Counted from the stretch's first letter, positions 14,001 to 26,065 are shown. The stretch: DNA of 64,000 bases from Anastrepha obliqua (GCF_027943255.1 NC_072893.1:131873784-131937783); one strand, 5' to 3'. Made by a program: numbers and translations. Notes: generated from the sequence alone by a model not told the origin.

Positions 14001-17000
14001 TTACAACGACAAAAAAAAAATATATATATATGTATATATGCATATACATATATTAGATATATATCAGTTGAAGTCATAAAATTAAAAAAAAAATTCGAGA
14101 TTGCGAGTAGCTCTAGTTTTCTTTCAAAAATAAAATAATATAAAAAAATATAAATATTAGTTCCAGCCATTAAACTTATGAAGATTTCGAATTTTGTTTC
14201 AACTTTAACTTTAAACGTATTCTTAATCTTAATACTATATAATCCATAACCTTCACCATAGCCATAGCCGTAAAGTTCCAACCTTCACTTTAAACTATTT
14301 TCAAGACACGGGACCTAACTGTATTTAAATATTCAGACAGAAAGGTTCCGTTTTTAACCTATATGCAGGACACCCGCATTATTTGACGCTTCCGTCTTTT
14401 TCCCACCAATAAGGCTTAATCGATCAAGCTGCGTTAGAGGAGTTCTAAGCCGAAACGTGAAATACTGTTGATCAGCCAAGTTCCACTAACCTTTACCCCA
14501 GCAGCCTAGTTGACATCAATATTCATTTGAATTGCTCCAACAGTCTGAAGATGCGGCCTATTGTTTTTTTTCAAAGTCTGTCATGAAAATATTGTAAATA
14601 AAACTTCACAAATTCTGCAACTGAGTGGCGGACTATAAAATTTCACAAATTTTGCCACACGCGAAAACAATTATCAATTTAGTTCCTCTCCCTTTTATTT
14701 TCATTAATCCTCGCCCCTCCGCTTTTCATTTCATTGAAATTTAATTTACATACCTTTGTTACTGACTGCCAACCAGCCTGCTGCTAAGTAGGTATCAGTT
14801 TACGGCACAGCTCTTAAATTATTCAAACCTACCGCCCGCTGTCAACGAGCTCAATGCCATGGCGTATATGTAACACATGCAGAATAATTTTTTTGCCTTT
14901 CGCGCTTCCACACAGTGATTTGCGAATTTATTAATTTCGAGCTGTAATACGCTGTAATCGGCTTACAAAAAAGTGTGCGTGCATTAATTAATTGTGAAGA
15001 ATAAAATGAAGCTAAAAATGACACAAAATTGACGTGCCAGCGCAAATGATGTGTGTGCTTAGGGAGAGAGAGAGAGAGAGATAGGGGAAGAGGGAGAGAA
15101 AAATTGTTGAATGGTTTGCCGCATTGCACTAAAATTCAAAATTCCTTTTATTTCGCAAGCTGCCATAAATAAAAAATTCATGTGGTGGAAAATGCTGCTA
15201 AATTGTGCCTTTGATTTCCTGGCATAACAAATTTTCGTAAAATTTACTGCAGCTTAAAAATAAAATATTACTTTTTCATGTTTTTTTTATTTTTCGGAAA
15301 CCAATAAAGTGTTACTGGTTTATTTTAATAAGGCCACTGAATAAATTATTAGTTTAGAAATATTTTTTTGTTTTTGCTTTCACAACTTTTCTGAGCGCGC
15401 ATCGGTACGGTATTTTTTTTGAAAGTGAAAGAAGTGAAAATTATTAGCAGGATAAATGGAACTAAAGGGCTGAGAGGCTTCATAAGAAAACGCATCAGGC
15501 TAGGTGTTCTGATGTTATATTAGACGGTAGCTGTTGAAAGGAGACTCATTTAGGCAAAGGAAGTAGGAATCGATCCCTTGTGGTCAGATCGAGGAGTCCA
15601 TTTAGGCCTATATTGGAAGCACTTAGAGCTTAACTAGTATTTGGCTGTGTTCCTATGCTTTGAAGAAAAGTTAAGCCTTCCCTCTGGAAAATATTATATG
15701 ACTTATCTGTAGCAAAACCGAATTCTAATCGATCAGTTTGTCGATTTTCATGCTTAGAAGCTGATGCTTTTAGGAAGTCAAAGTAAGGAGTCAGTAGCGC
15801 CCTGATTAGCACAATTCTTACATGTCGTAAGCAAAAATGTGACATAATAATTTTGACATAAAATATTACATCTTATTCACTGAAAGATTTTTGTTTATTT
15901 CACGTTTCCTCTTTTTTGATAATAAAATACTCAAAATCAGTTGCAAAAACTCAATAAATTCAATTCACGCACACAAGTAAACGCACAGTGATGCAATTAT
16001 TGAAATTCATGTGTGTATATGTGTGCACGTTTGCAAATAAAGACATTCGATAGTTGTGTAAATCTGCGTATATGCGCCTGAAAGTATGCTCTAGTAATTG
16101 GGTCATTTATGACGATGATGTGTGTGTACGTGTGCATACGTACGTGGCTGAGCAGTTTTATTTGCCAGCCCAAAATCCATATCAACTGCAGCAAATGAAT
16201 TTATACTTCCACAAAAACCAATGAGACGTCGAAGCAATTTCATTGTTTTTTTGTTGCTGTTTTTTTCTTTTTACTCCATCATGCTTATCAGTTTCGCACA
16301 GCTTTTACACATACTAGCGAGTGCAATAAATGTTTGAAACCCCTGCAGGGAGTGCTCCAGAGTCGACGTGCTGGCAGTTGAAGAGCTGCAGAGTTTGCAG
16401 AGGAATTTCTAATTTTGCATTAATGCAGAAAGGTATGATTTGAAAAGAAAACAAATTGATGATTTGTGCGCAGCTAGCAATGTTGCGAAATATTAGGAAG
16501 AAAATAAAAACAGCAAAAAAGAACAAAGTCAACAAGTTGCACAAATTGCAGATGTTCAGTAAAATATGCTGGCCTTTTGTGCGATTTATGTAAAATGACA
16601 GACGTACACAAATGATATAAAGGCCATGGAGGAGGTGAGCGGGTAAGGCATAGGAAGTAGCAAATAAAGGAGAATTTAGAGGAGTTATCCAGTGGTGCAC
16701 TCCGAGTGCTAGCAAAGGGACGGAGGCAGGCATTTCCAAGAAATGGTTAGCGAAAGCAAATCCAATTTACATATTCTAAGTATGTATGTTTGCGTGTGCA
16801 GGTATTTGAGTGGGAGTTTCTGCGAAAATGAAATTGATGCGCTCTAGGATTGCAAAATTTGTGAGAAATAAAATGTAATTTTGTATGAGAAAATGCGTTG
16901 CACATACAAAAAACAAAAAATACAGGCAATAAAAATGGCAAAGCGATGCCGCGCAAGAAGTAATACAGCGAAAAACATTTCAGCATTGCATTGAAATGTA

Positions 17001-17390
17001 AACAGCAGCGCTAAGAAAATATGCGTCTGATAAAGTAGAAAAAATGGGGTAAGGAATTTGAAAAATGCACAAAATCAAATCAAAATATTGTATTAGGGCA
17101 TGTACCAAAAGAAATTTGAAATAATATTAAGAGGACAAACAAGAAAAACAAAAGCAGGTTTACGGCAGCTGCTTGTGCGAAATGTATAGCGTTAGGCAGA
17201 CCCAATAGGAAATGTTATTTGTTTTGAAATAGAATAATAATACTACATATGTATAAACACGTGATAAGTTGCATTAATAAAAAAATTATGAAAGTTCTCT
17301 CCAAATATAAAAAAATGTTTAACTTCCACTCCAAAGCATAGAAATTGAGATATGTGCACTTCAGCGGCTCAATGCCTGAAAGTAGGCTAA
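5080..17390. other. Long non-coding stretch
   Basis: About 12 kb without a gene I can support. It contains a cluster of CGAT/CGATA motifs at 6160-6640, short AATTG repeats near 8541-8565, TA-rich tracts near 14018-14060 and a short GA run near 15063-15085. ORFs of 60-141 codons occur on both strands (for example 5203-5598 plus and 16314-16739 minus). Their translations are rich in Phe, Ser, Cys and His, as expected of AT-rich non-coding DNA, and have no recognisable domain. Confidence 0.55.
6160..6640. promoter_or_regulatory. Cluster of CGATA / ATCGAT motifs
   Basis: About ten CGAT cores fall in under 500 bp, several within ATCGAT or CGATA. One pair forms a perfect 10-bp inverted repeat, ATCGATAAAA at 6594-6603 and TTTTATCGAT at 6612-6621. 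In Drosophila, clustered CGATA is bound by BEAF-32 and TATCGATA by DREF. Whether these sites are used here is inference, and AT-rich DNA raises the chance background. Confidence 0.3.
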
Positions 17391-17400
17391 TTTTTTAATA

Positions 17401-17460
17401 CAGTGTACTCTCTCTCAAGTAGTACTCTCTCCTCCATACAGTGTACTCTCTGTAATTTTA
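17401..17460 (+). mobile_element. Possible pogo/Tigger-like terminal sequences
   Basis: TA followed by CAGTGTACTCTCTCTC occurs near 17400, and the same CAGTGTACTCTCT word recurs about 40 bases later, also preceded by TA. The start (TA, then CAG) and the purine/pyrimidine pattern match pogo-type terminal repeats, and a related end lies in inverted orientation at 41873-41899. No transposase is visible between or beside them, so this is probably a relic or a MITE fragment. Confidence 0.35.
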
Positions 17461-18213
17461 CAAACAATTTTTGAAATCATTAAAAATTATTTTATTTAAT
17501 TTGCCAAATGGGCAAAATGCTTACTTACTATTGGACGAAACTACTTAATTATTACTTATAAATAATCATAGAATAGGCCAGAGAAGAACCCAAATCAGGA
17601 ACACCATTTAACCCAAATAGGACTCTAAAAGTCAAAGGAGTGAATTTGTCACGACTACACTTTTGAACTCTAACCTAAAATATTGACACCCGTTGCAGTT
17701 TAATTATAGGAACGTTGAAAGTCAATCTTTCCAAAAGGGTAGAACAGTTAAATGAATTACTCAGAAGACGAGCTACAAAATTGCAGGCAAAAACGACAAG
17801 TCTATTATGCAAAGTTTTCCGCAAATTCCATTGATATACCTAAAAAACCGACAGGGATATGAGTACTTAACACGTAAAGCGCCTGAAAGTAGCTTATTTT
17901 TTTACATATAATACTCTTCGTCTTCACGCTGGTAACATCAAATTTATTGTATTTATTTTTCTTTAGGTAGAACAAAAGGGTCTTCATTTCTGTGAAATAT
18001 TTTTTTATTCTACGTGCCGTATCTTTTTCGACATTTTATAGTTTTTATTCCCAGAAATATTTTAAATTGGGGCTTAAAAAAGTTTGCAGAATGTCTGATC
18101 GTAGTCGCCGATGATTTTTATTTTAGAAACTCGATTTCAACCAACTCGGATGCTCAACTTTTATAAAAAAGTTTTATTATAAAGCTCTTGTTCCAAAAAA
18201 TTTACGCTTTACT

Positions 18214-18860
18214 TTAAGCGCCTGCCATTAGACTATAGATTTTTGTAATAAAAGTAGTGTCCTGCTTTGAATAATCAATTATGCGTGCTTAATTTGTTTG
18301 AGTGTTCAATATTGATATCTGTTCGTATATGCACCTTAAGCGCTTGCGGTTAAACTATAAACTTTTGTAATTGTTTTTTTTTTTTCAAAATTAGTGCTCC
18401 GCTTTAAATAATCAGTTTTCGGCAGTTCATTTCTTTGAACCTTCAACATTGATATCTGCTCTCATATGTACCATAAGCGCCTACGGCTAGACTATATATC
18501 TTGTGTGTATTCGTTTGTTTGTTTGTTTTAATTAATGTTCCAATATTGTTTTTGTAATTCTCATTACTTAATTTGGTTGAGCCTTTGGTATTAATACCAG
18601 CACTGAGATGTATTTTAAGTACCTGCGGTTAGACTTTATATTTTTGTAATTTTTTTTCTAGAATTAATGTTCTGTTTTAAATAATTACTTCTGCTTTACA
18701 TAATTTGCTTGAGTCTTCAATATTTATATCTGCTTTCATGTGTACTTTAAGCGCCTGCGGTCATATACATATTTTTGTGTTCGGGTTTATTTTTTTAATT
18801 GTAATTTTTACCGTTTAATTTGGCTGAGGCTTCAGTATTGATATCTGCATTTAAATATCT
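18214..18860 (+). repeat. Degenerate tandem array, five units of 122-142 bp
   Basis: A core resembling TTAAGCGCCTGCGGTTAGAC starts at 18214, 18336, 18473, 18615 and 18747, giving spacings of 122, 137, 142 and 132 bp. Each core is preceded by a second conserved word, roughly TTCAATATTGATATCTGC followed by TCATATGTAC, and followed by a T-rich spacer containing TTTTGTAAT. The units have diverged by substitutions and indels, mainly in the T-rich spacer. A lone related word (AAAGCGCCTGAAAGTAG) near 17876 may be an outlying copy. I do not recognise it as a named satellite. Confidence 0.75.
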
Positions 18861-18864
18861 AATT

Positions 18865-20940
18865 TTCCCTACTCATTTTTGTTAAGTTTAGAGCGTTAAT
18901 AAACTTTAAAATCAATTTAAAAAAATTTTCTTTTCATTGTGAGTATTTTATTTTCAACTTCTTCCATTTTATCATAATTTTTTCATAATATAAAATATTG
19001 CGTTCATGCGCTTTTGCTTTTCTTGGAAATTGAAAACTGGATGCTGCACTCACGCCATCGCAGCAAACAAAACTCCCAACGGTAAAGCAGTTTTACACAT
19101 ACACATAAATGTACGCGAGTTATGTCTAAAAATGTAAAAATGTTTCATGAGAGTAGTTGCTCATACGCCAGCGCATACCGGAGCGCCATTGCAGCGCCAC
19201 ACAAAGGTTCGAAGCAAGAAAATTTCGTGTGAAGAAATAGTAAAAAAATATATATTAGATATTCAAATGGCAGCTTTAATGTTGTGCACAAATGTTGGAC
19301 GTGACAGGGACTCATACGTAGCCAGGGAATTCTATCAAAGAGCTAGCGGAGTGAAGCTGCGAACCAAGCACAAAACTAATGCCTTGGCAGTCAGCGCAGG
19401 TTAAGTCAAACCGGCAAGAGGTATGGGCTGTGAACAATTGAAATCAAGCTACGCAAAATGAATCTATTTAGATACCGAAATGTGAGCACACAAATAAACA
19501 AGCCTGATAGTTTTTTCGGATATGTATTACAGCTACACGCACTCTTGCCAAGGACACATCGCCAGACTACGGTTGCCCTAATGTAAATCTAATCAGATAA
19601 ACATTTCCAACCATTTCGACAAGTATGCGTACAACAACCTGAATTTAGATAACAAATTATATGGAAGTCAACAAGCCACAATGAGGGTAAGAAATAAAAG
19701 GAAAGAAACCTACACTCAAATAAAATACCAAGAACTTGAAGAATGTGACAGAAGAAATAAATGAAATGGAAGAAAAAACTATTTGAAGCATCAGGCAGAA
19801 GGAGGACTAGGAGTAACATATGTGGTTAATCCTTTTGGTAAAGTGGATATAAATGCGTTGCTGATGGAGATTACTCACCAGAGGCGCAGCGGTCGCAGTA
19901 AAAGCCAAGGGTTTGTGTGAAGTGAAAGACGTATGTGACTAGACTCAGTGCGGAAAGCAGGAAAGTGGAGTTGTAGAGCCTAGCTACTGTGGTATAATCA
20001 GCATAAGCCGTCCACTGCAAATCATCTGAAGCCTTACCATTCCAAAAAGGTCCAAAATCCCAGCTCGCGATAGCGTCCATTCATACGTGGTGCGCCACCG
20101 TAAACGTGTTGCGACCGCACTTTAAGTTTATCACGTAGCAAATGTGTTAGGCTTAACTGCGGTTGGTCATGAGTATCAGCTAGACAACCGCAATATCAAC
20201 AGCATGGCAGTAGCACAGCTAGTCATTCAAAGTAACCGAGAGCGCTGGTATTCTAATGTGAATGCCCCGCACGTAGGCGGCAAACCCATGCGTATGCCAA
20301 CCCCAAAACCTCACATATGCACATAAACTGTAGTAAATTGAGGGCCAGTTTCATTAAATCACTACTGCCATACTCAGCCATTTCCTAACCGTCTTCAGAC
20401 TGGTGCAAAATGGCTGAAGAGCCTTTTTTTTTCTTTTTTCAGGGCAAAGTATTCTATGTACAGTAGGCGGTGGGTGACAATCGCCGCAGTTAGTAGCATT
20501 ATGAGGTAAAAGTGGATATTTGCAAGCCCTATTGGACATTGAATATGGACAGATATCGTCTCAAAACTGTGTTTGTTAAGATAACCTTGAGACAGTCTGA
20601 TTTAATGAAGCGGGAGTGCACATACATATCTGTGCAATGGAAGATTTTATTCACCACTATTTTACGTAAAAGTAGTCAGAATAAATAGTCACCAGAAGTA
20701 AAAATAGTGCTCAGTTGAAATTATTTGACTTGGTATCTAGGTTGGCACTATACTAAGACATCTCTCTCTGCCATAATTTCAGACTTCGAGTTGTTCTGGA
20801 AATAAAATTCATAAACCGTCCGCTATCTGCTTCCTCTCAAATTCACACTTGTTTCACGGCTCGTATACAGTCTTTTATATGCAGTTGTTGAGTTCGTCAC
20901 ATTTACCAAACTTTTTTTGTGGATATTTATCTCAACTATT
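18865..20940. other. Mostly unexplained stretch with one exon candidate
   Basis: Apart from the weak minus-strand exon candidate at 19879-20080 I see no gene. The interval is somewhat less AT-rich than its surroundings at 19000-20340. Short ORFs on the + strand (19147-19404 and 20144-20326) have no recognisable motif. Confidence 0.45.
19879..20080 (-). CDS. Candidate first coding exon of an unknown minus-strand gene
   Basis: Reading the minus strand, an ATG at 20080 directly follows an in-frame stop and opens 67 codons. The frame then runs into a strong donor (exon ...CTCTG, intron GTGAGT) at 19879/19878, leaving phase 1. The peptide starts MDAIASWDFGPFW and contains a plausible hydrophobic segment, LYNSTFLLSALSLVTYVF, followed by a Cys pair (YCDRC). 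A second overlapping frame starts MNGRYRELGFWTFLEW and also meets a GTAAGG donor. I do not recognise the protein and found no partner exons, so it could be chance. Confidence 0.28.
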
Positions 20941-20950
20941 AGATTTAACA

Positions 20951-21264
20951 GGCGGCTGCCGTAGCCGAATGGGTTGGTGCATGACTACCATTCGGAAATT
21001 ACAGAGAGAACGTAGGTGAAATACCAAAATTAAGAAAAACATTTTTCTAATAGCGGTCGCCCCTCGGCAGTCAATGGCAAACCTCCGAGTGTATTTCTGC
21101 CATGAAAAAGCTCCTCATAAAAATATTTGCCGTTCGGAGTCGGCTTGCAACTGTAGGTCCCTCCATTTGTGGAACAACATCAAGACGCACCTCACAAATA
21201 TGAGGAGGAGCTCGACCAAACACCCAAAAAGGGTGTACGCACCAATTATATATATATATATATA
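20951..21264 (+). mobile_element. tRNA-like SINE with target-site duplication
   Basis: The element opens with a tRNA-like head (GCCGTAGCCGAATGGGTTGG) in which TAGCCGAATGG resembles a pol III A box. CCGAATGG and CCATTCGG nearby form a perfect 8-bp hairpin. A body of about 240 bp follows, then a pure TA microsatellite tail (about 21247-21266). It is flanked by TATTAGATTTAACA at 20937-20950 and TATTAGATTTTACA at 21265-21278, a 14-bp duplication with one mismatch that marks LINE-mediated insertion. No good B box is present where one is expected (around 21012-21030). The sequence matches my recollection of an abundant tephritid repeat, which supports the taxonomic guess. Confidence 0.75.
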
Positions 21265-21279
21265 TATTAGATTTTACAG

Positions 21280-24200
21280 CTATCCGGAGTTCTACTTTAT
21301 AGCAGAATTGAATTGAGTAAGTAATAATAATAATTTCAACTGGCAAAAGTAGATCTTTTGGACTCTATGCATCAAAAAGGCCATTAACCTAAATAAAACA
21401 TCATTCGTTTCGAAAGGAAAAATAAAGATTGAGAGGGGAAAGCATAAAACGGAGAATATATGAGAGGGGTTTTATTGTAAGAGAAGATACAATTTAGGTA
21501 TACAAAGAACATCCCTGTAGCTTCTAAAAGAGAGGTGCTATTTTTGGCCACTAAGAACAGGTAGACAGTTGAGGAAAAGATAGGGAAAGAAAAAAGAGAG
21601 ACATAGTGAATGAAGAAAGCAGAGTTAGTGCAAGTAAGGATTGCTGGCTGGAAATATTAAGTTGAGAGAAGATAAGGTTTAGAGAAGAAACGGATATGTC
21701 TATAGCCAATGAAAGTCTAGTGTAATTGTCGAGGAGTAAACTTCAAGTGCGTCAGCTCATTTATTTTAATAATAACTACAATTAATCACTACCCTTTGAA
21801 TTCAGACTTTTAAGATATTTCGTGGATTTCTAAAGTATTCACTGAGTAATTTGAAAGATGATGAGTGATAAAAGAAAGCTTTTGAAAGAGCCTTGGAATA
21901 GAAAGTTTCGCTTTTCAATTCAAAGATGAGTTAGTAGTTGAAACGAATGGGCGTGCTGGATTATTTCATTATTACGTTACTGTAATTCTCAACTATTTTA
22001 TGTATTCTAGTATTTAAGGCATTTAATTAGTTTGGAAGTAGTTTAAGGACCTTACATTCTAGGTGGTTCCCAAATATTTTTATGTAAATAATATATATAT
22101 ATTTTTTATTATCTTAAATGATTTTCACTGAAAATCAAACCAGTTTGCTCCTCAAACGAATGTACTATAAGATAACCCCCACATAAAATATTATATGACT
22201 TCAAACAATTCTGCGCTTTCGTGAGTATAGTTACGTACCATGTCCCATGCACGCGCTTTGCATACGAACTAAAAGCAACACAAACATGTCAGGGAGCTAT
22301 TGCAAATATGGCAAAGGAAAATTATTGTTGGCACAAGGCCGTAGAAAAAGAGGTAGTAAAAATAGGTATGAAAATACTATCAACGAAGGACAGCCATTGG
22401 CAAATGAAGGGTTATACTTTATGGCTCTTAAGCGCACACGTTTGATTCAAATGCGGTTGAAAATTGAAAATCGGGATTCACATTTTTCATATTGCTACCT
22501 AATCAAACGAGTTTAATTTGCTATGTGGGCAGCGCCTAAGTGAGTTCGAAAGGTAAACGACCAAAGGCAGGAAATAAACGGTAAATGCCAAAAATGAAAA
22601 GGATACCCTATAAATCCGCACAAGTACACTAATAGAAAAGTGTGTGTATGCTGCTTGCCATAGCAATTTTTTACTTAAAACGTAGCATAGTTTTGGGGTG
22701 CGCGCTTATTACCCGTACGCGCCCAACCCACTCACATTTTAGCAGCCTGGTATGCGCTTGCTCTTTTTATTTATTTTATTTACTTGATTTATTTTTCATA
22801 TTTAAATGTTAGTGGAGTGATTGATATTGTTGTTTGTTGTGCTGGCAGTTTGATTGCAATTGTTCGTGGGTTGTAGTGAAAACCTTTTAATATTTTTGTT
22901 TTTTTTTAAATTTTGTTGTCATTGCAACTACAATACTATTACAATATTTATACGTGTAGAGCATGCGTTTTCCGTGGCACTCGTTGGCTTTGATTTTATC
23001 ACCGCGTATTGACGATTTTTTTTCCATTTGCCAGCCGAATAAAATTTATTTGTATTTCATTTTCCATTTTTATAGTTTTGGTTTTTATTTTTGCTTTTCA
23101 AGCTTTTCATTTGAGCACTTGCGCCGATTTTTCGGCATTTTAAATATGTTATACTTCCATTACAGTTGTCCGAAATTGTAGCGAAGCCCCTGTCAATAGT
23201 GAAGGCTTACTGTGCGCTTTTTGATTTACTTTTTGAATCAGCTCTTTTAATGCCTCTATTTTACCCTCCATTTCGCTCGTCCTGTCTCTACTGCACCAGT
23301 GTATGACTCTATCGTAATGAAACTCATGCACACTGAATTTTCATGTTGTGCTAGTATGCAATGTAGCAGAATTACCCCACAAACGATGAGAGAGAAAAAT
23401 GAATGGCAAATAAATAAAAAAAACTAAATAGAGTTAAGCAAGCAAGTAAAATGAAGATATTTGGAAAAAATATATTTTTATGCTGCGAGATATCTCATGT
23501 ACAGGCCAAATTTGTATACAGACTCCGTAATGTCATTCAGCTGGTGATTTATCAGCGCTTTTGATGAGTGGTACAATGAAAAGTCTACCCCTTCTTTACA
23601 ATTTGCTTTTGTTTGCACTCTACACTGCCTGATGCTTTGTCTTCTTCTTGTTTATGCTGCCTTAATTTTTTTTTGTATTATTTTCTGTCACGTATTGACA
23701 AGACACTGACATGAAATGACTCAATTTGTGACTAAATTTTTGATTGAGTAATAAAAGAAAAGCTGCAGCGATTTTTGAAAACAAAAAAATTGATTTAAAA
23801 TTTAATATTGAAATTGATTCAGCGTAACTAAAGGAATTAATGAATACTGTACTACTAAATGAACCTTTCATACTCAAAATCAAAAAATAAAATAATTATA
23901 AGTTTTTGTTGCTTTATTTTAATTTAAAATCTGATACATCTAAATTGATCGCCCTTTACTATGCAATCCCTACATTTCGGGATCTATCATGTGCTACAAA
24001 TGTTTAAAATTCAGTAAAAGTTCATAAGCCCAGTGGTTTTTATAAATATTAGAAATTTTGATATGCAATCCCGAAACTCCGGGATCCGTCCCACGTTATA
24101 GTTCTCATAAATTCAGTAAAAGCCCAAACTTATTTTTTTTTTGAAAAATATAAATTTTTTACCATACAATATTATTATGTGCAATCCCGAGATTTCGGGA

Positions 24201-25560
24201 CCCTTTTATTTTTCTTATAATTAAATAAAAAACTTAATAAGCCTTGCGTTTTGTTTTGTAAAAATATAGATACAGTTTAAGATTCAATGCCATGATGAAT
24301 TAAAAATACTTTATAGAAACTAGAAAAAGTCGTAGACCTAACAGTTCTCACTCATACTGATATTGTGTAAGGCAAAAGGAGATTATTTTGTAAAATTCGG
24401 TGTCTTTGTGAATGTTTTTTCCACAATTTTAAATATAATATTTGCGTGTTCTTTGCGATTTCATGTCCAATATCAAAATAAGCAAATGCATAAATTTACT
24501 TTCTGCTTGTGTATGTCAAATATGAAAACTTTTTAACAATTTTTTTTCAATTAAATTATTTTTATTAAAATGAAATTAATGTTTAGCCTTGGGGTCGTAG
24601 TAAATAAATTTTTTCCGCTGCAAATGTTTCGATTTCGCTTTTCATGGATATTTTCAATTACAAAATCTCAATTTTTTCACACTTCAAAGAATTCTATTAT
24701 TGCCTGCAAGTGCTTTACCTGCACGCAGCGTGCCGTAAAGGCAAAGTGGTAATAAAAATGAAAAAAATAAAAATAAATACAAATATGCGTAACAATAGGA
24801 AATAAAAAATTTCCTAAGGCCAATGTAAACACACGCACAGCTGCACAAATCGTTGAATGATTGGCATATTCAACTAAGTGGAAGTAGTAAATTTGGAATA
24901 TTGCCTGCCACCGTGGAGAGCTGACACTGGTGTGGTGGAGCAGGACAATTTTTGCCCAGAGCGCTCACCTGCTCAAAATGCAGCATACATACGTACATGC
25001 TCGTACTCTTTATTCTACTAAAAGTATGAGAGAAAATATTTGCCACACAAAATCTCATTAAAAACCCAAACAAAGTGGACAATACAAGCGTGCCCACACA
25101 ATTTACGAAGAAGCTCAAGCAGGCACCAATTGAATTGGATGCGGTTGGTTAACTGAAGTGTTAGTTGCACCATTCAGCTTTTAAATTGCTTGTCTTGCCT
25201 ACTACTTATGTGTATGTAATACATGTTTTTGTTTTCTTAGAGTGTTATTTGCTGAGTGTGTCAGTGACATGCGTACATAAATGCGTTCAAGTGTGAGTGT
25301 AGGCGTTAAGCAATAAATAAGAAAAGAGCGACATGGCTTGAGGGAACTAGGCAACTAACTACACTCGGCCATATTTAGAATCGGTCTTTTGCTTGTCTTC
25401 AAGACCTCCGGGTGTTTTCAAAACTTTAAAAGGAAAATAATTTACTTTGAGTGACATGGGGGGAAAAACATGTCGTCCTTTTAATTTTGAAAAAATTGAG
25501 TTTTTAATTATTTTAAATAACTGACTGAAGTTATTTTTGATATTCTTCAGGCAATCGAAC
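21280..25560. other. Non-coding stretch
   Basis: No supportable gene. It includes a degenerate repeat with inverted CCCGAAA/TTTCGGG words (23959-24205) and AT-rich, intron-like sequence. Two minus-strand ORFs (23149-23331 and 24870-25118) were considered as exons and not accepted. Confidence 0.5.
23959..24205 (+). repeat. Three degenerate repeat units with palindromic CCCGAAA..CGGGAT
   Basis: The word ATGCAATCCC starts at 23961 and 24063, and a related TGCAATCCC lies near 24180, so spacings are about 102 and 118 bp. In each case the word is followed within 6-10 bases by TTTCGGGA or CTCCGGGA, making a small imperfect palindrome (ATCCCGAAACTCCGGGAT at 24069-24086). The second shared word, ATTCAGTAAAAG, lies at about 24009 and 24111. 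The origin is unknown. Confidence 0.55.
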
Positions 25561-25569
25561 ACGTTACTG

Positions 25570-26065
25570 ATACTCAAATTCGTATTCATATTCGTTTTCC
25601 TATTCTATTCGTATTCATTATCACATTCATATACTTATTTCTATTCATATTCGTAATCCTATTAGTATTCGCCCTCATAATCTTATTCATATTAATATTT
25701 ATTAACATTACTACTTATTCATTCATATTTATTAATATTCATTCTGATATTTATAATCGCATTCCGATTCGTCTTCGAATGTGACATATTCGCATTTCTA
25801 TTCACACTCATAATCATATTCATAATCTTATTCGTCTTCATAATTGTAGTCATATTCCTATTCATATTCATATTCACATTCACATTCACATTCACATTCA
25901 TATTCATATTCATATTCACATTCACATTCATATTCACATTCATATTCATATTCATTTTCATATTCATATTCATATTCATATTCATATTCATATTCATATT
26001 CATATTCATATTCATATTCATATTCATATTCATATTCATATTCATATTCATATTCATATTCATAC
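25570..26065 (+). repeat. ATTCAT hexanucleotide array
   Basis: About 500 bp of hexamer repeats related to ATTCAT. The left part is degenerate (ATTCGT, ATTCTT and ATTAGT variants), the middle mixes ATTCAC with ATTCAT, and the right end (about 25961-26064) is a nearly perfect run of roughly 17 units. The minus strand of the array is open and would encode a Met-Asn repeat, which is a composition artefact and not a gene. Confidence 0.9.

Noticed and set aside
16314..16739. 141-codon minus-strand ORF with hydrophobic stretches
   Set aside because: Hydrophobicity follows from T-rich DNA; no motif, no convincing start context and no neighbouring exons.
18214..18860. CRISPR array
   Set aside because: The repeats are diverged, unit lengths are unequal and too long, and the DNA is from an animal.
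20951..21030. tRNA gene
   Set aside because: The tRNA-like head lacks a full cloverleaf and B box and belongs to a longer SINE with a target duplication.
23149..23331. Minus-strand ORF with a charged, helix-like peptide
   Set aside because: Only 60 codons with no splice partners or domain; may be chance.
24870..25118. Minus-strand ORF with a donor-like GTGAGC after CATTTTGAGCAG
   Set aside because: The donor is good but there is no acceptor, no partner exon and no recognisable peptide; too weak to call.
25719..26063. Minus-strand ORF of Met-Asn repeats
   Set aside because: It is the translation of the ATTCAT hexamer array, whose 6-bp period keeps one frame open.
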